Part shown: piece after piece, positions 7,953 through 18,892 of the stretch | Position numbering within the stretch: position 1 is the stretch's first letter | How the letters are laid out: every line of letters starts with the position of its first letter | Notes under the pieces: generated by a model | What the model saw: only the letters and a program-made list of their open reading frames with translations | Databases searched by the model: none | Told to the model about the DNA's origin: nothing | DNA from: Amycolatopsis granulosa | Lineage (GTDB): Bacteria; Actinomycetota; Actinomycetes; Mycobacteriales; Pseudonocardiaceae | Assembly (NCBI RefSeq): GCF_011758745.1 | Contig: NZ_JAANOV010000001.1 | Location: forward strand, 62,001-126,000 | Direction of reading: 5' to 3' | Length of the DNA stretch: 64,000 nt | Made by a program: the position numbers and the translations under genes

Positions 7953-8236
7953 CCCGGCAGGGGTCCGATCGCGTGGAATCGGCCGTTGCGGTGGCGCTCT
8001 GCGGCGCGAGCGGCCATCCTGCGAGCATGGCTGACGGGACCGAAGCCGGGCCGGACGAGCTCTTCTGGCAGATCGTCGAGGTGCTCCACGTACCGCGTTC
8101 GCTCGCCGAGCAGGAGCTCGCCCGCTCCCGTTCCGACGTCGCGAACGGCGCGGTGCGGCCGGGTGATCCGGCCGAACCCTACGCGCTGGCCTGGCGGCGC
8201 ATCCGCACCCGGTGGGCGGGCCGCGAACTGGCCTGA
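7949..8236 (+). CDS. Small hypothetical protein
   Basis: ORF of 95 codons from GTG 7949 (overlapping the previous stop by 4 bp). The better-looking part begins at ATG 8027, which would give 69 aa. That start follows CATCCT (8015-8020) by 6 nt, so a leaderless start is possible. The segment DELFWQIVEVLHVPRSLAEQELARSR is helical and protein-like. No family is recognised. It may be the last gene of a three-ORF unit. Confidence 0.35.
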   Translation: MTRQGSDRVESAVAVALCGASGHPASMADGTEAGPDELFWQIVEVLHVPRSLAEQELARSRSDVANGAVRPGDPAEPYALAWRRIRTRWAGRELA

Positions 8237-9058
8237 GCCGGCCTCCCGGAGGCACGGGCCCGCCGCTGCGCGCGGGCGCGGGACGGCCGCGGGCACGCCG
8301 GTGGCCCGGCAGTCCGGGGTCCGCACGGGGACGACCTCCCGCACCGCGCGCTCGGCCGGGGGCCGGCGCGGGCCGCCGGGCGCATCGCACGTACCGGCCG
8401 GTGCGGCACCCGCGGCGCCCCTCGCGCGGAACGTGGCTGGCGTGCCGGATCCGGGTGGTGGCGATCTCACCGGGTGAGGCGATCGCGCCGGGTGCCGCAC
8501 CGGTCGGGGCCGGGCGCCCCGCGAGCACCCGGGCCGGCCGCACGCTCACGGCGACCGGCGCCGCCGGACCCGACCGCTCCGGCGGCGTACTGCTCGATCG
8601 TCCCCCGGCTGCGCGGGGGCGAGCCGGACAGCCCGCCGACCGCGGTGACGTCCGTCCGCGGGCCGCCGCGTGTCCAGCGGACTCGCCCACCCGGACATCC
8701 GGAGGGACCCGACCGGCCACCGGTCGCACCGCGTTCCCACCCGCCACGGCTTCCGCGCCGGCGGCCGCAGGCCCTGCCGGTGCGGCGGTCACCGGCGCCG
8801 CCGCCCGGCGGGATGCCGGTTTCCGTCCGGTCCGCGCCCGGACACTGCCGTCCGGGCCGGCAGCCGAGCATCGACGGGGACCGGCGGTCCGCCCGGCCGG
8901 GTCCGCGCCGCATCGGTTCCCCACGGGTAGCCCGCGTGCCCGTCGGGTACCGCGAACGCCGTCGGCCCAGCCGGGGAGGAAGATCCACTGTGGACGGCAA
9001 TGGCACAAAGTCCTCACTTTGGGGACTTCGGCCTTGCCCGACCGGGCCGGTTCAGGCG
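8237..9058. other. About 0.8 kb without a convincing gene
   Basis: Open frames exist on both strands (for example 8212-9279 forward and 7281-9098 reverse) but are Arg/Gly/Pro-rich, lack ribosome binding sites and show no recognisable motif, as expected from very high GC. Near the 3' end, CAAAGT-N4-ACTTTG (9006-9021) overlaps AAGTCC-N9-GGACTT (9008-9028), a compact double palindrome that could be an operator. Confidence 0.4.
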
Positions 9059-9064
9059 CATACT

Positions 9065-9220
9065 GGTGGAGCACGTGCGGGTGCTCGGGGCACCGCACGG
9101 CGGGGAAAGCGGGTTCCGTCGGGGGATGGTGCCCGCGGGAGGTCGATGCCCGGCCGGTCGGGGCCGTGAAGGGCAGGCGGTCTCCGACGGCGGGCCGGCT
9201 TGGGGAAGCCGGCCCGCCGT
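9065..9220 (+). ncRNA. Candidate structured RNA ending in a 15-bp terminator-like hairpin
   Basis: A perfect stem ACGGCGGGCCGGCTT (9187-9201) with loop GGGG pairs with 9206-9220. It is strong but has no U tract. Upstream, CATACT at 9059-9064 with TTGCCC at 9034 could be a promoter, which would give a transcript of about 150 nt. Several internal complementary GC blocks are visible (for example TGCCC near 9147 with GGGCA near 9173). It does not match tmRNA, RNase P, SRP or 6C RNA as far as I can tell. It may instead be part of a long metH leader. Confidence 0.3.
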
Positions 9221-9276
9221 GCTGTGTGCGGGGGCGCCCACATCGCGGAACGGCCTTGGTGCGCCCGGCCGGCGTC

Positions 9277-9282
9277 TAGTAC
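9277..9282 (+). promoter_or_regulatory. Probable metH -10 box
   Basis: TAGTAC lies about 12 nt before the first riboswitch helix, so a start near 9289-9290 would place the aptamer at the 5' end of the mRNA. A weak -35 candidate is TTGGTG at 9256. Confidence 0.4.
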
Positions 9283-9293
9283 CGTGGCCGCAG

Positions 9294-9361
9294 GCCGAGA
9301 GGCGCTGCAACGGACCCGTGGTCCGCCACGCTCGGCCCTTCCATTCCTACCAAGGGCGCCT
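9294..9361 (+). promoter_or_regulatory. S-adenosylhomocysteine (SAH) riboswitch aptamer upstream of metH
   Basis: The sequence matches the SAH riboswitch plan: GCCGAG (9294-9299) pairs with CTCGGC (9331-9336). Between them lie the conserved GGCGCTGCAAC, a CGGACC/GGTCCG hairpin (9311-9316 with 9320-9325) and CCACG. AGGCGC (9300-9305) pairs with GCGCCT (9356-9361) to form the pseudoknot. Known SAH riboswitches turn on ahcY and metH when SAH builds up, and this one sits 22 nt before the metH start. Recognised by eye from the known consensus; helices checked base by base. Confidence 0.85.
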
Positions 9362-9377
9362 CCCGATCGATGGGAGG
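9359..9377 (+). promoter_or_regulatory. Shine-Dalgarno-masking hairpin, alternative to the riboswitch pseudoknot
   Basis: CCTCCC (9359-9364) is complementary to the metH ribosome binding site GGGAGG (9372-9377), with a 7-nt loop. Bases 9359-9361 also belong to the pseudoknot strand, so the two structures exclude each other. SAH-stabilised pseudoknot formation would free the site, giving an ON switch at translation. Confidence 0.65.
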
Positions 9378-9383
9378 GCGCGG

Positions 9384-12992
<3,609 letters not shown>

Positions 12993-13096
12993 CCCGGTCC
13001 TCATCGGGACGAAGCGTGTCCAGCTGAAATGGTTTGCTCACCCGGTCAGGTGGTAGTCCGCCCGGACGGCAGACTACTCACTCAACGGGGTGTGAG

Positions 13097-13564
13097 ATGC
13101 ACCTGGAATACGAGCACGCGGCGGCCTCCGGGCTCCGCCGTTACGTCAACACGGTCGCCCAGGAGCTGGGTTGCAGCGGCGAGGCCTATTACGCGCACGT
13201 GGACCCGGCGCCGGCCTACGCCTACATCGCCCTGGACGACCGGCTGCCCGAGCACCCCGGCGAGGACACGGCGCTGGTGTGGAACGAGAACGACGGCTGG
13301 GCGGTCGCGATCGAGGTGACCGCGGGACACGAGCTGACTGTGGTGCGCTACTTCGGTCGCGAGCTGCTACCCCCGCCGCCCGAGGTGGCCCGGTTCGTCG
13401 GTGACGTGTTCGCGGGCCGTGCCCCGGAGGCGGGGCCGGCGGGCGCGGCCGACGCCGCCGCGGTGCGTCAGCACCTGGCCACCTACGCGATCCCGTACCA
13501 GGAACGGGTGACCGCCCGTCCCGGCCGCCCGGCCGAACAGGCCCGCCGGCGCCCGACGAGCTGA
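13097..13564 (+). CDS. DUF6292-type protein of unknown function
   Basis: Predicted small soluble protein (155 aa). The N-terminal part, MHLEYEHAAASGLRRYVNTV, and the block YIALDDRLPEHPGEDTALVWNENDGWAVAIE followed by VVRYFGRELLPPPPEVARFV match what I recall of the DUF6292 family, common in Pseudonocardiales. ATG 13097 is preceded by a GGGG-TG-GAG stretch as a weak ribosome binding site. The last 35 residues are polar and probably disordered. No function is known, and neighbours give no clue. Confidence 0.6.
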   Translation: MHLEYEHAAASGLRRYVNTVAQELGCSGEAYYAHVDPAPAYAYIALDDRLPEHPGEDTALVWNENDGWAVAIEVTAGHELTVVRYFGRELLPPPPEVARFVGDVFAGRAPEAGPAGAADAAAVRQHLATYAIPYQERVTARPGRPAEQARRRPTS

Positions 13565-13596
13565 TTCCCCGGGCGGTTGCGCCGCTGCCCGCGGCG

Positions 13597-13615
13597 CCCG
13601 GGCGTGGTGCCCGGG
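13597..13615. terminator. GC hairpin after the DUF6292 gene
   Basis: CCCGGGC-GTGGT-GCCCGGG forms a 7-bp stem with a 5-nt loop, 33 bp after the stop codon. There is no T run, as is common for actinobacterial terminators. Confidence 0.4.
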
Positions 13616-13741
13616 AGGCGGCGGTCGGCCGGGTTTCGCTGATCGCTTCCCGCCGGTTGTCTCCGCGTGGGAGGCTGTCCGGTGACGAAACGCGGGACTG
13701 CGGAGTCTCCTCGGGTGAGGGCCCGGGGGACGAGGAGGACC

Positions 13742-15337
13742 ATGGCGGGGGACACGGACGCCGACGCCGAACTGATCGGGGCGGTCCGCGGCGGCGATCT
13801 GGCCGCGTACGACACGCTCTTCCGGCGGCACCTGCCGGCGGCGCGCCGGGTGGCGGCGATGTTGTGGCGGGACCGGGCCGAGGTCGACGACCTGGTGGCT
13901 GAATCGTTCCTGCGGGTGTTCGCGGCGATCCGGGACGGGGCCGGTCCGGCCGACCGGTTCCGCCCGTACCTGCTGGTGACGTTGCGGAACCTGGCCATGG
14001 ACTGGGGCCGCCGTCGTGAGCGGTGCGACCCGTGGGCCGCGACCTGCGACGAGGGCGCCCCGGGGGTCGAGGAGATCGTCATCGACCGGCTGACCGGTGA
14101 GGTGGCGCGGTCGGCGTTCGAGACGCTGCCCCCGCGCTGGCGGTACGTGTTGTGGCACACCGAGATGCTCGGCACCGGGCCGGGGAAGCTCGCCGGTGAG
14201 CTCGGGATGACGGCCAACGGGGTCGCGGCGCTCGCACTGCGGGCGCGCGAGGGGTTGCGGCAGGCGTTCCTGCAGGCCCACGTGCCCGCCGCGGGCACCG
14301 AGAAGTGCCGCACCGTTCGGCGGCGGCTGCCGGCGTGGACCCGGGGCAAGGTCACCGCGCGGCAGCGGCAGGCGGTGTCGGCGCACCTCGCGCGGTGCCC
14401 CAAGTGCCACCGGATCGCCGCCGTCCTGGAGCGGGTCAACGGCGGGCTGCCCGCGCTGGTCCCGCTGCTGGGACGGTTGCTCGGCGGCGGGCCGGCCGCG
14501 CCCGCCGGGGAAGCCGCCTCGGTCGCCGCCGGTGGCGCTCCCGCCGCGTCGGCGGTGTGGGGCGGGGCGTCCGCGGCGCTGTCGAAGGTCGCGGCGGCGG
14601 CGACGCTCGCCGCCGTGGCGGCGGTGACCGGGCCGGTGGTGACCGCGGAGCCGCCGCCCGGAATCGCGGCAGCAGCGCCGGTCGTGGCCGGGACGTCGGC
14701 GGTGCCCGCCCCGGCCGCCCCGGTGCGGCGCGGACCCGCCGCTCAACGGCCCACCGGAGCGCAGCCGGAAACCGGCGGTATCGCGCCGGTCGAGGGCACC
14801 GCCGGACGTGGCATGGCGACGAACCCCGGCACGGCCACGGCCGACGGCTCGCCCGGCGGCACGGCGCCCGGCGCGGGCCCGGCGAACGGCTATGGCCGCG
14901 GGCGCGGAAACGGGGCCGGGAAGGGTGACTTCACCACCGAGGCCGATCGCGGTGGCGCCGCCGATGCGCCGGGCCGGTACCACCGCCCGACCCCGGGGAC
15001 AGCCCCGGACGGCCACGGCAACGCCGGTGGCCACGGTGCCGGAAAGCCCGCGGGCGCGGGGAAGGGCGACTTCACCACCAAGGCCGATCGCGATGGCGCC
15101 GCCGATGGGCCGGGCCGGCCCCACCGCCCCGCGCCGACGACGGCCGCGGATGGCACCGGCACCGGCCCTGGCGCGGCGAATGCCGGTGCAGCTGCGCACG
15201 GCAGGGGAGGCGGCGCCACGAAGCCCGGCACGCTCGGGCGCGGTGCGGGCCGCCCCGCCGCGGACGCCCCGGCGACGCGTAGCCCTGACCCGGGCACCGG
15301 TAGTGCCGCCGCCGGAGCGGCTGCGCCGGGGCGGTAG
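13742..15337 (+). CDS. ECF-type RNA polymerase sigma factor with zinc-finger-like and long low-complexity tail
   Basis: Predicted sigma factor of 531 aa. Region sigma2 (about residues 10-75: ELIGAVRGGDLAAYDTLFRRH, VDDLVAESFLRVFAAI) and sigma4 (about 110-175: FETLPPRWRYVLWHTEML, MTANGVAALALRAREGLRQAF) are clear. A following HLARCPKC motif (H-x3-C-x2-C) resembles an anti-sigma zinc finger. A hydrophobic stretch near 285-300 could be a membrane segment, and the rest is Ala/Gly/Pro-rich with a repeated 24-residue block. Such fused tails may regulate the sigma domain in place of a separate anti-sigma factor. Start: ATG 13742, but GTG 13682 is also possible because GAGGAGG is only 3 nt from the ATG. 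Confidence 0.78.
   Translation: MAGDTDADAELIGAVRGGDLAAYDTLFRRHLPAARRVAAMLWRDRAEVDDLVAESFLRVFAAIRDGAGPADRFRPYLLVTLRNLAMDWGRRRERCDPWAATCDEGAPGVEEIVIDRLTGEVARSAFETLPPRWRYVLWHTEMLGTGPGKLAGELGMTANGVAALALRAREGLRQAFLQAHVPAAGTEKCRTVRRRLPAWTRGKVTARQRQAVSAHLARCPKCHRIAAVLERVNGGLPALVPLLGRLLGGGPAAPAGEAASVAAGGAPAASAVWGGASAALSKVAAAATLAAVAAVTGPVVTAEPPPGIAAAAPVVAGTSAVPAPAAPVRRGPAAQRPTGAQPETGGIAPVEGTAGRGMATNPGTATADGSPGGTAPGAGPANGYGRGRGNGAGKGDFTTEADRGGAADAPGRYHRPTPGTAPDGHGNAGGHGAGKPAGAGKGDFTTKADRDGAADGPGRPHRPAPTTAADGTGTGPGAANAGAAAHGRGGGATKPGTLGRGAGRPAADAPATRSPDPGTGSAAAGAAAPGR
14918..15130 (+). repeat. Two 72-bp direct repeats inside the sigma factor tail
   Basis: Copies at 14918-14989 and 15059-15130 are about 90% identical and spaced 141 bp apart. 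Each encodes a block of the form GKGDFTT-ADR-GAAD-PGR-HRP. They probably arose by tandem duplication in a disordered region. Confidence 0.8.
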
Positions 15338-15563
15338 CGGGGTGACGCACACGGCCAGGCCCGGCGCCGCGGCCAGAGCCGGCCGGGCCACGCCCGGCCC
15401 TCCCGACGGCGCTGCGGACACCGGCGGCACCACGCGCGGCGGGCCGGTCACCGGTTACTGGGGCCGGTCACCTGCAACCCGGTCCACTCGCCAGCGGGGA
15501 TACGGGCGCGGAACCGCGACCGCCGGTTCCGCGTCCAACCCCGGACCGAGAAGGAGGAATCCG

Positions 15564-15767
15564 GTGGGGGTGTACGACGTCATCTTCGGACTCGTGTTGG
15601 TGCCGCAGGGGCTCTGGATGCTCATCAACCCGGTGTCCGCGCGCGAGTCGTCCGAGCGGCGGGAGGGCGGCGGATTCCGCGAGTTCAGCGACCGGGAACT
15701 GCTGCGCACCCGCGCCACGGGCGTCGCGGGCATCCTGATCTACGTGGTCGCCGAGATCTACTCCTGA
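15564..15767 (+). CDS. Small two-helix membrane protein, unknown function
   Basis: 67-aa protein with a hydrophobic N-terminus (YDVIFGLVLVPQGLWML) and a C-terminal helix (ATGVAGILIYVVAEIY) around a charged middle (RESSERREGGGFREFSDRELLR). GTG 15564 lies 6 nt after a strong AAGGAGG, which decides the start. It follows the sigma factor gene by about 225 bp. The family is not recognised. Confidence 0.7.
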   Translation: MGVYDVIFGLVLVPQGLWMLINPVSARESSERREGGGFREFSDRELLRTRATGVAGILIYVVAEIYS

Positions 15768-15770
15768 GCG

Positions 15771-16010
15771 CTCGCATGCAGCCGGCGGCCCGGAGCAGCG
15801 TCCACATGGCGGCGCCGACGCGGTGTCCGGCGCCGGGCAGCTGGACGCGGTCGTCCGGGAAGATGCCCGCGCCCCCGGGGCTGCCGCCGGTAGGCAGGTA
15901 GGTGCGCAAGTCGATGAGGTCGTTTCCGTGCCGAGAGGCGATGCGCCCGATGGCGTCGGCGTGCTCGGCGTCAAGGTGACCAGCGGTGTCAGCACGGCGG
16001 CCGCGAACAC
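15771..16010 (-). pseudogene. Possible remnant of an SGNH-hydrolase-like gene end
   Basis: The minus-strand frame reads like a real protein tail: HADAIGRIASRHGNDLIDLRTY, then GIFPDDRVQLPGAGHRVGAAMW. In SGNH/GDSL hydrolases the equivalent ends in a D-x-x-H catalytic pair; here the pattern is DRVQ, so the histidine is missing. There is no start codon or ribosome binding site upstream, and the frame runs on antisense to the small membrane protein gene. It could be a chance frame. Confidence 0.25.
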
Positions 16011-16028
16011 CGCGGCGAATCGTCGGGT

Positions 16029-17117
16029 TCAGCGGCCGGCCGCCAGGTGCCCGGCCAGCCCGGTGCGCGCCCGTTCCAGCAGCACTGCGGCGCGCGGGAA
16101 GTCCCGCAGCTCGCCGGTGAGCAGGTCCAGCGCCGGGACCAGCGAACCGGCCGGCACCGCGCGCGCCGTGAGGATGTCCGCCGTCCAGGTGAGGAACGAC
16201 GTGAACAGCGAGGCGTCGCCGGTGTAGAGGGCGGCGGCCAGGAAATCGACGATGTGCGCCAGGTCCTCGGTCGTGTGCTGCCGTTGCAGCTCGGTGTACC
16301 CGCGCATCCCCGGCACCCGCTGCTCGAGCCCGGCGTACACCGCCCGCACCAGCTGCGGGGAGCTGCGGCGGACCAGGGTGTACTCCTGGTCGGTCAGGTG
16401 CGGCAGGTCGTCGATGGGCTGGTGCGCGGCGCGCGGCCGGGGCAGCGGATCCCCGGCGAGCCGGTCCGCGGCGGTGCGGGCGTCCGGCGCCCACGCCTCC
16501 GCGCCGAGCAACCGCGCCCACCGGCCGTCCGGCCCGAACGCCGCACCACCGGCGATCACCGGGACACCCGCCGCCTGGCAGGCCGTGATCGTGGCGTGCG
16601 CGGCCGGGAGCCGGGTCGGCAGTGAGCTGGACAGCGCCACCGCGTCCGGGCTGGTCCGGTGCAGGTGCGTGATCAGGTGCTGGGCGGGTACCTGCGCGCC
16701 CAGGTAGTTCACGCGGAACCCGCGCAGCTCGAGCACCTCGGCCAGCAGGCGTGCCGGCAGGGCGTGCCACTCACCGTCCACACAGGACACCGTCACCCGG
16801 CCGAGCCGCGCCGCCGGCCGCGGCGCCTCGCGGGCCAGACCGGCGATGGCCCGTTCGTTGATCGCCGTCGCGGTGTGCTCCTGGGCGACGCTGATGCGGT
16901 TGGCCGCCCATTCCTGCCCGACGCGGCGCTGCACCGCGCCGATCACGTCCAGCAGCACGGACTCCGGATCGAGGCCACCGGCGAGCGCGGCGAGGACGGT
17001 CCCGGTGGCGCCGCGCTGGTCACCGTCGAGGACGGCGTGCCAGAGCCGCTCGGCGTAACCCGTGGTTCCGCCGGTGCCGGCCGGCTGGACCGCGGCACCG
17101 GGCATGCGCTCACCCAC
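16029..17117 (-). CDS. Cobalamin-binding (B12-binding) domain regulatory protein
   Basis: Predicted 362-aa sensor. Residues about 20-100 resemble the helical cap that precedes B12-binding domains (VLAALAGGLDPESVLLDVIGAVQRRVGQEWAANRISVAQEHTATAI). About 108-225 is the B12-binding Rossmann-like domain with VSCVDGEWHALPARLL (E-W-H in place of D-x-H-x-x-G, as in CarH-type photosensors) and SSSLPT. The C-terminal 130 residues form a helical domain, possibly globin-like. GTG 17117 overlaps the SpoIIE phosphatase stop by 8 bp; ATG 17105 is an alternative. Pairing with a stress phosphatase suggests B12- or light-dependent input into sigma factor control; that is inference. Confidence 0.75.
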   Translation of the reverse strand: MGERMPGAAVQPAGTGGTTGYAERLWHAVLDGDQRGATGTVLAALAGGLDPESVLLDVIGAVQRRVGQEWAANRISVAQEHTATAINERAIAGLAREAPRPAARLGRVTVSCVDGEWHALPARLLAEVLELRGFRVNYLGAQVPAQHLITHLHRTSPDAVALSSSLPTRLPAAHATITACQAAGVPVIAGGAAFGPDGRWARLLGAEAWAPDARTAADRLAGDPLPRPRAAHQPIDDLPHLTDQEYTLVRRSSPQLVRAVYAGLEQRVPGMRGYTELQRQHTTEDLAHIVDFLAAALYTGDASLFTSFLTWTADILTARAVPAGSLVPALDLLTGELRDFPRAAVLLERARTGLAGHLAAGR

Positions 17118-18696
17118 CGGTGACCCGCGGGGCGGTGATGGCGAGCAGCGCCATGTCGTCGTGCGCGCCGCCGCCCACCCACTCGGTGGCGAGCATCTGC
17201 ACGCGCTCCACGACCGCCTCGGCGGGCATTCCGGCGCATTCGGCGAGGACGCGGCGCAGCCGGTCCTCCCCGAACATCTCCCCGCCGAGCGGTCCGCCGC
17301 GGGCCTCGGTGATGCCGTCGGTGTAGAGCAGGCAGGTCTCGCCCGGCGCGAGGACGACCTCCTCGGTGGAGCTGTCGATCTCCGGCAGCACCCCGATCAG
17401 GCTGCCCCGGCAGGTCACCTCCTCGACCCGCCCGTCGGCGCGCACCACCAGCGGCGGCAGGTGCCCGGCGCTGGTGACGCGCAACCGGACCTCGGTGCCG
17501 CGGCGGGAGGCCGATGCCAGCGCCAGCGTCGCGAACCGGGTGTGCCGCGAGCTCAGCAGCGAGGAGTTGAGCAGGCGGAGCATCCGGGCGTGATCGTCCG
17601 CCATCGGCAGCAGCGCCTGCATGGTGTTGCGGATCTTGCCGGTGAGCACGGCGGCCTGCAGGCCCTTGCCGCACACGTCGCCGAGCAGCGCCAGGGATTC
17701 GCCGCCCGCGGTCCGGTGCACGTCGTAGAAGTCGCCGCCGAGCCGGTCGCCGTCCTGGGCGGGACGGTAGCCCCCGGCGAACCCCACACCGTCGATCTGC
17801 CGCAGCACCGGCGGCAGGAGCTCCTCGGTGAGCGTGTCGGTGACCGCGCTCTGCTGCTCGAACAGGCGCGCCGCGGACATCGCCGCACCCGACCGGGCCG
17901 CGAACAGCCGGGCGAACACCTCTTCGTCCGCGCTGAAGGCCTGCTGTTCGGTGTGGCGCAGGAGGATCAGCGCGCCCGCGGGCACGCCGTGCCCGGGCAG
18001 CGGGGTGACCACGACGGAGCCGGCGTCACCGAACCCGTCCGGCACGATCCACGACGGGGCCTGCGCCGGGTCGATCCAGCGGGAGGGCACCGGCGGGAAC
18101 CCTTGCAGCGCCTCGGCGAGGCCGGGCAGCTCGTCCGGGTCGATCTCGAGCAGGACCGGGCGCGGGTGCTCGCCGCGCACGCACCCGACGGCCGGGTACC
18201 GGCGGCGCGTGCCCGGCGCGACGATCCACGCGGCGTCGGCCAGATGACCGGCGGCCAGGTCCGCGGCGACCTCCATGATGCGCTGCACGTTGAGGGAGCC
18301 GAGCAGCGCGTTCGAGGCGTTGCTGAGGAACGTGGTGCGCTTGCGCTCCAGCCGCAGGGCCTCCCGCGCCCGGCGGAGGTCGCCGGTCTCCGCCAGCCAC
18401 CACGTCACCGCGCCGCCGGGGCGCGGGACGGGGCGCGCGTCGAAGGTCTGGTCGCCGATCCAGCCGCTCGCGGCCGTGGGCTCGGCGGCCGCGTGGGCGG
18501 CGCACAGCCACTCGCACGCGGACTCGGCCAGGAGGGCGCCGGGGCGCAGTGCGGGGAAGAGGATGCGCGCGGCCCGGTTGACCGCGTGCACGGTACCGTC
18601 CGGCCCGGCGAGCACGGCGGGGTACGGGGCATCGTCCCAGCCCGCGTCCAGCCCGGTGGGCAACGCGGAAGCGAGACGGTCGGATTCACTCACCAT
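17110..18696 (-). CDS. PP2C/SpoIIE-type phosphatase with PAS-like and GAF-like domains
   Basis: Predicted serine phosphatase (528 aa) that dephosphorylates anti-sigma-factor antagonists, by analogy with RsbU/RsbP. The N-terminal part (about 20-115) is PAS-like (PYPAVLAGPDGTVHAVNRAA), and about 125-290 is GAF-like. The PP2C domain covers 305-525 with GGDFYD, GDVCGKG, SAGHLPPL, YTDGITEARG and the late HDDMALL aspartates that bind metal. All are intact, so catalysis is expected. It is the first gene of a two-gene unit with the B12-binding protein. No partner antagonist or kinase gene lies nearby. Confidence 0.86.
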   Translation of the reverse strand: MVSESDRLASALPTGLDAGWDDAPYPAVLAGPDGTVHAVNRAARILFPALRPGALLAESACEWLCAAHAAAEPTAASGWIGDQTFDARPVPRPGGAVTWWLAETGDLRRAREALRLERKRTTFLSNASNALLGSLNVQRIMEVAADLAAGHLADAAWIVAPGTRRRYPAVGCVRGEHPRPVLLEIDPDELPGLAEALQGFPPVPSRWIDPAQAPSWIVPDGFGDAGSVVVTPLPGHGVPAGALILLRHTEQQAFSADEEVFARLFAARSGAAMSAARLFEQQSAVTDTLTEELLPPVLRQIDGVGFAGGYRPAQDGDRLGGDFYDVHRTAGGESLALLGDVCGKGLQAAVLTGKIRNTMQALLPMADDHARMLRLLNSSLLSSRHTRFATLALASASRRGTEVRLRVTSAGHLPPLVVRADGRVEEVTCRGSLIGVLPEIDSSTEEVVLAPGETCLLYTDGITEARGGPLGGEMFGEDRLRRVLAECAGMPAEAVVERVQMLATEWVGGGAHDDMALLAITAPRVTGG

Positions 18697-18892
18697 GGGG
18701 GCGCCGGCGTGCCCTCTCCCTTCCCAGCGACGGGTACTGGACCTTGCACCCAGCTTCCCCCAGCGCGCCGGCCACCGGCGAACCGGGGTGCGTGATGATC
18801 GCCATGCCCGCCGGTGGGCGGCCTGTTCCGCTGCGTGACGCGGGGCCGCCGCGCAGCCCTTCCCGCCGGGCTGGACGACCTGCCCACGGCGC

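Noticed and set aside
7281-9098. 605-codon open frame on the minus strand
   Set aside because: Arg/Pro/Ala-rich translation, no ribosome binding site and no family motif. It overlaps the cyclase gene end; typical of very high GC sequence.
13367-15451. 694-codon minus-strand frame opposite the sigma factor gene
   Set aside because: Low-complexity Arg/Gly/Pro product with no motif. The plus strand encodes clear sigma domains.
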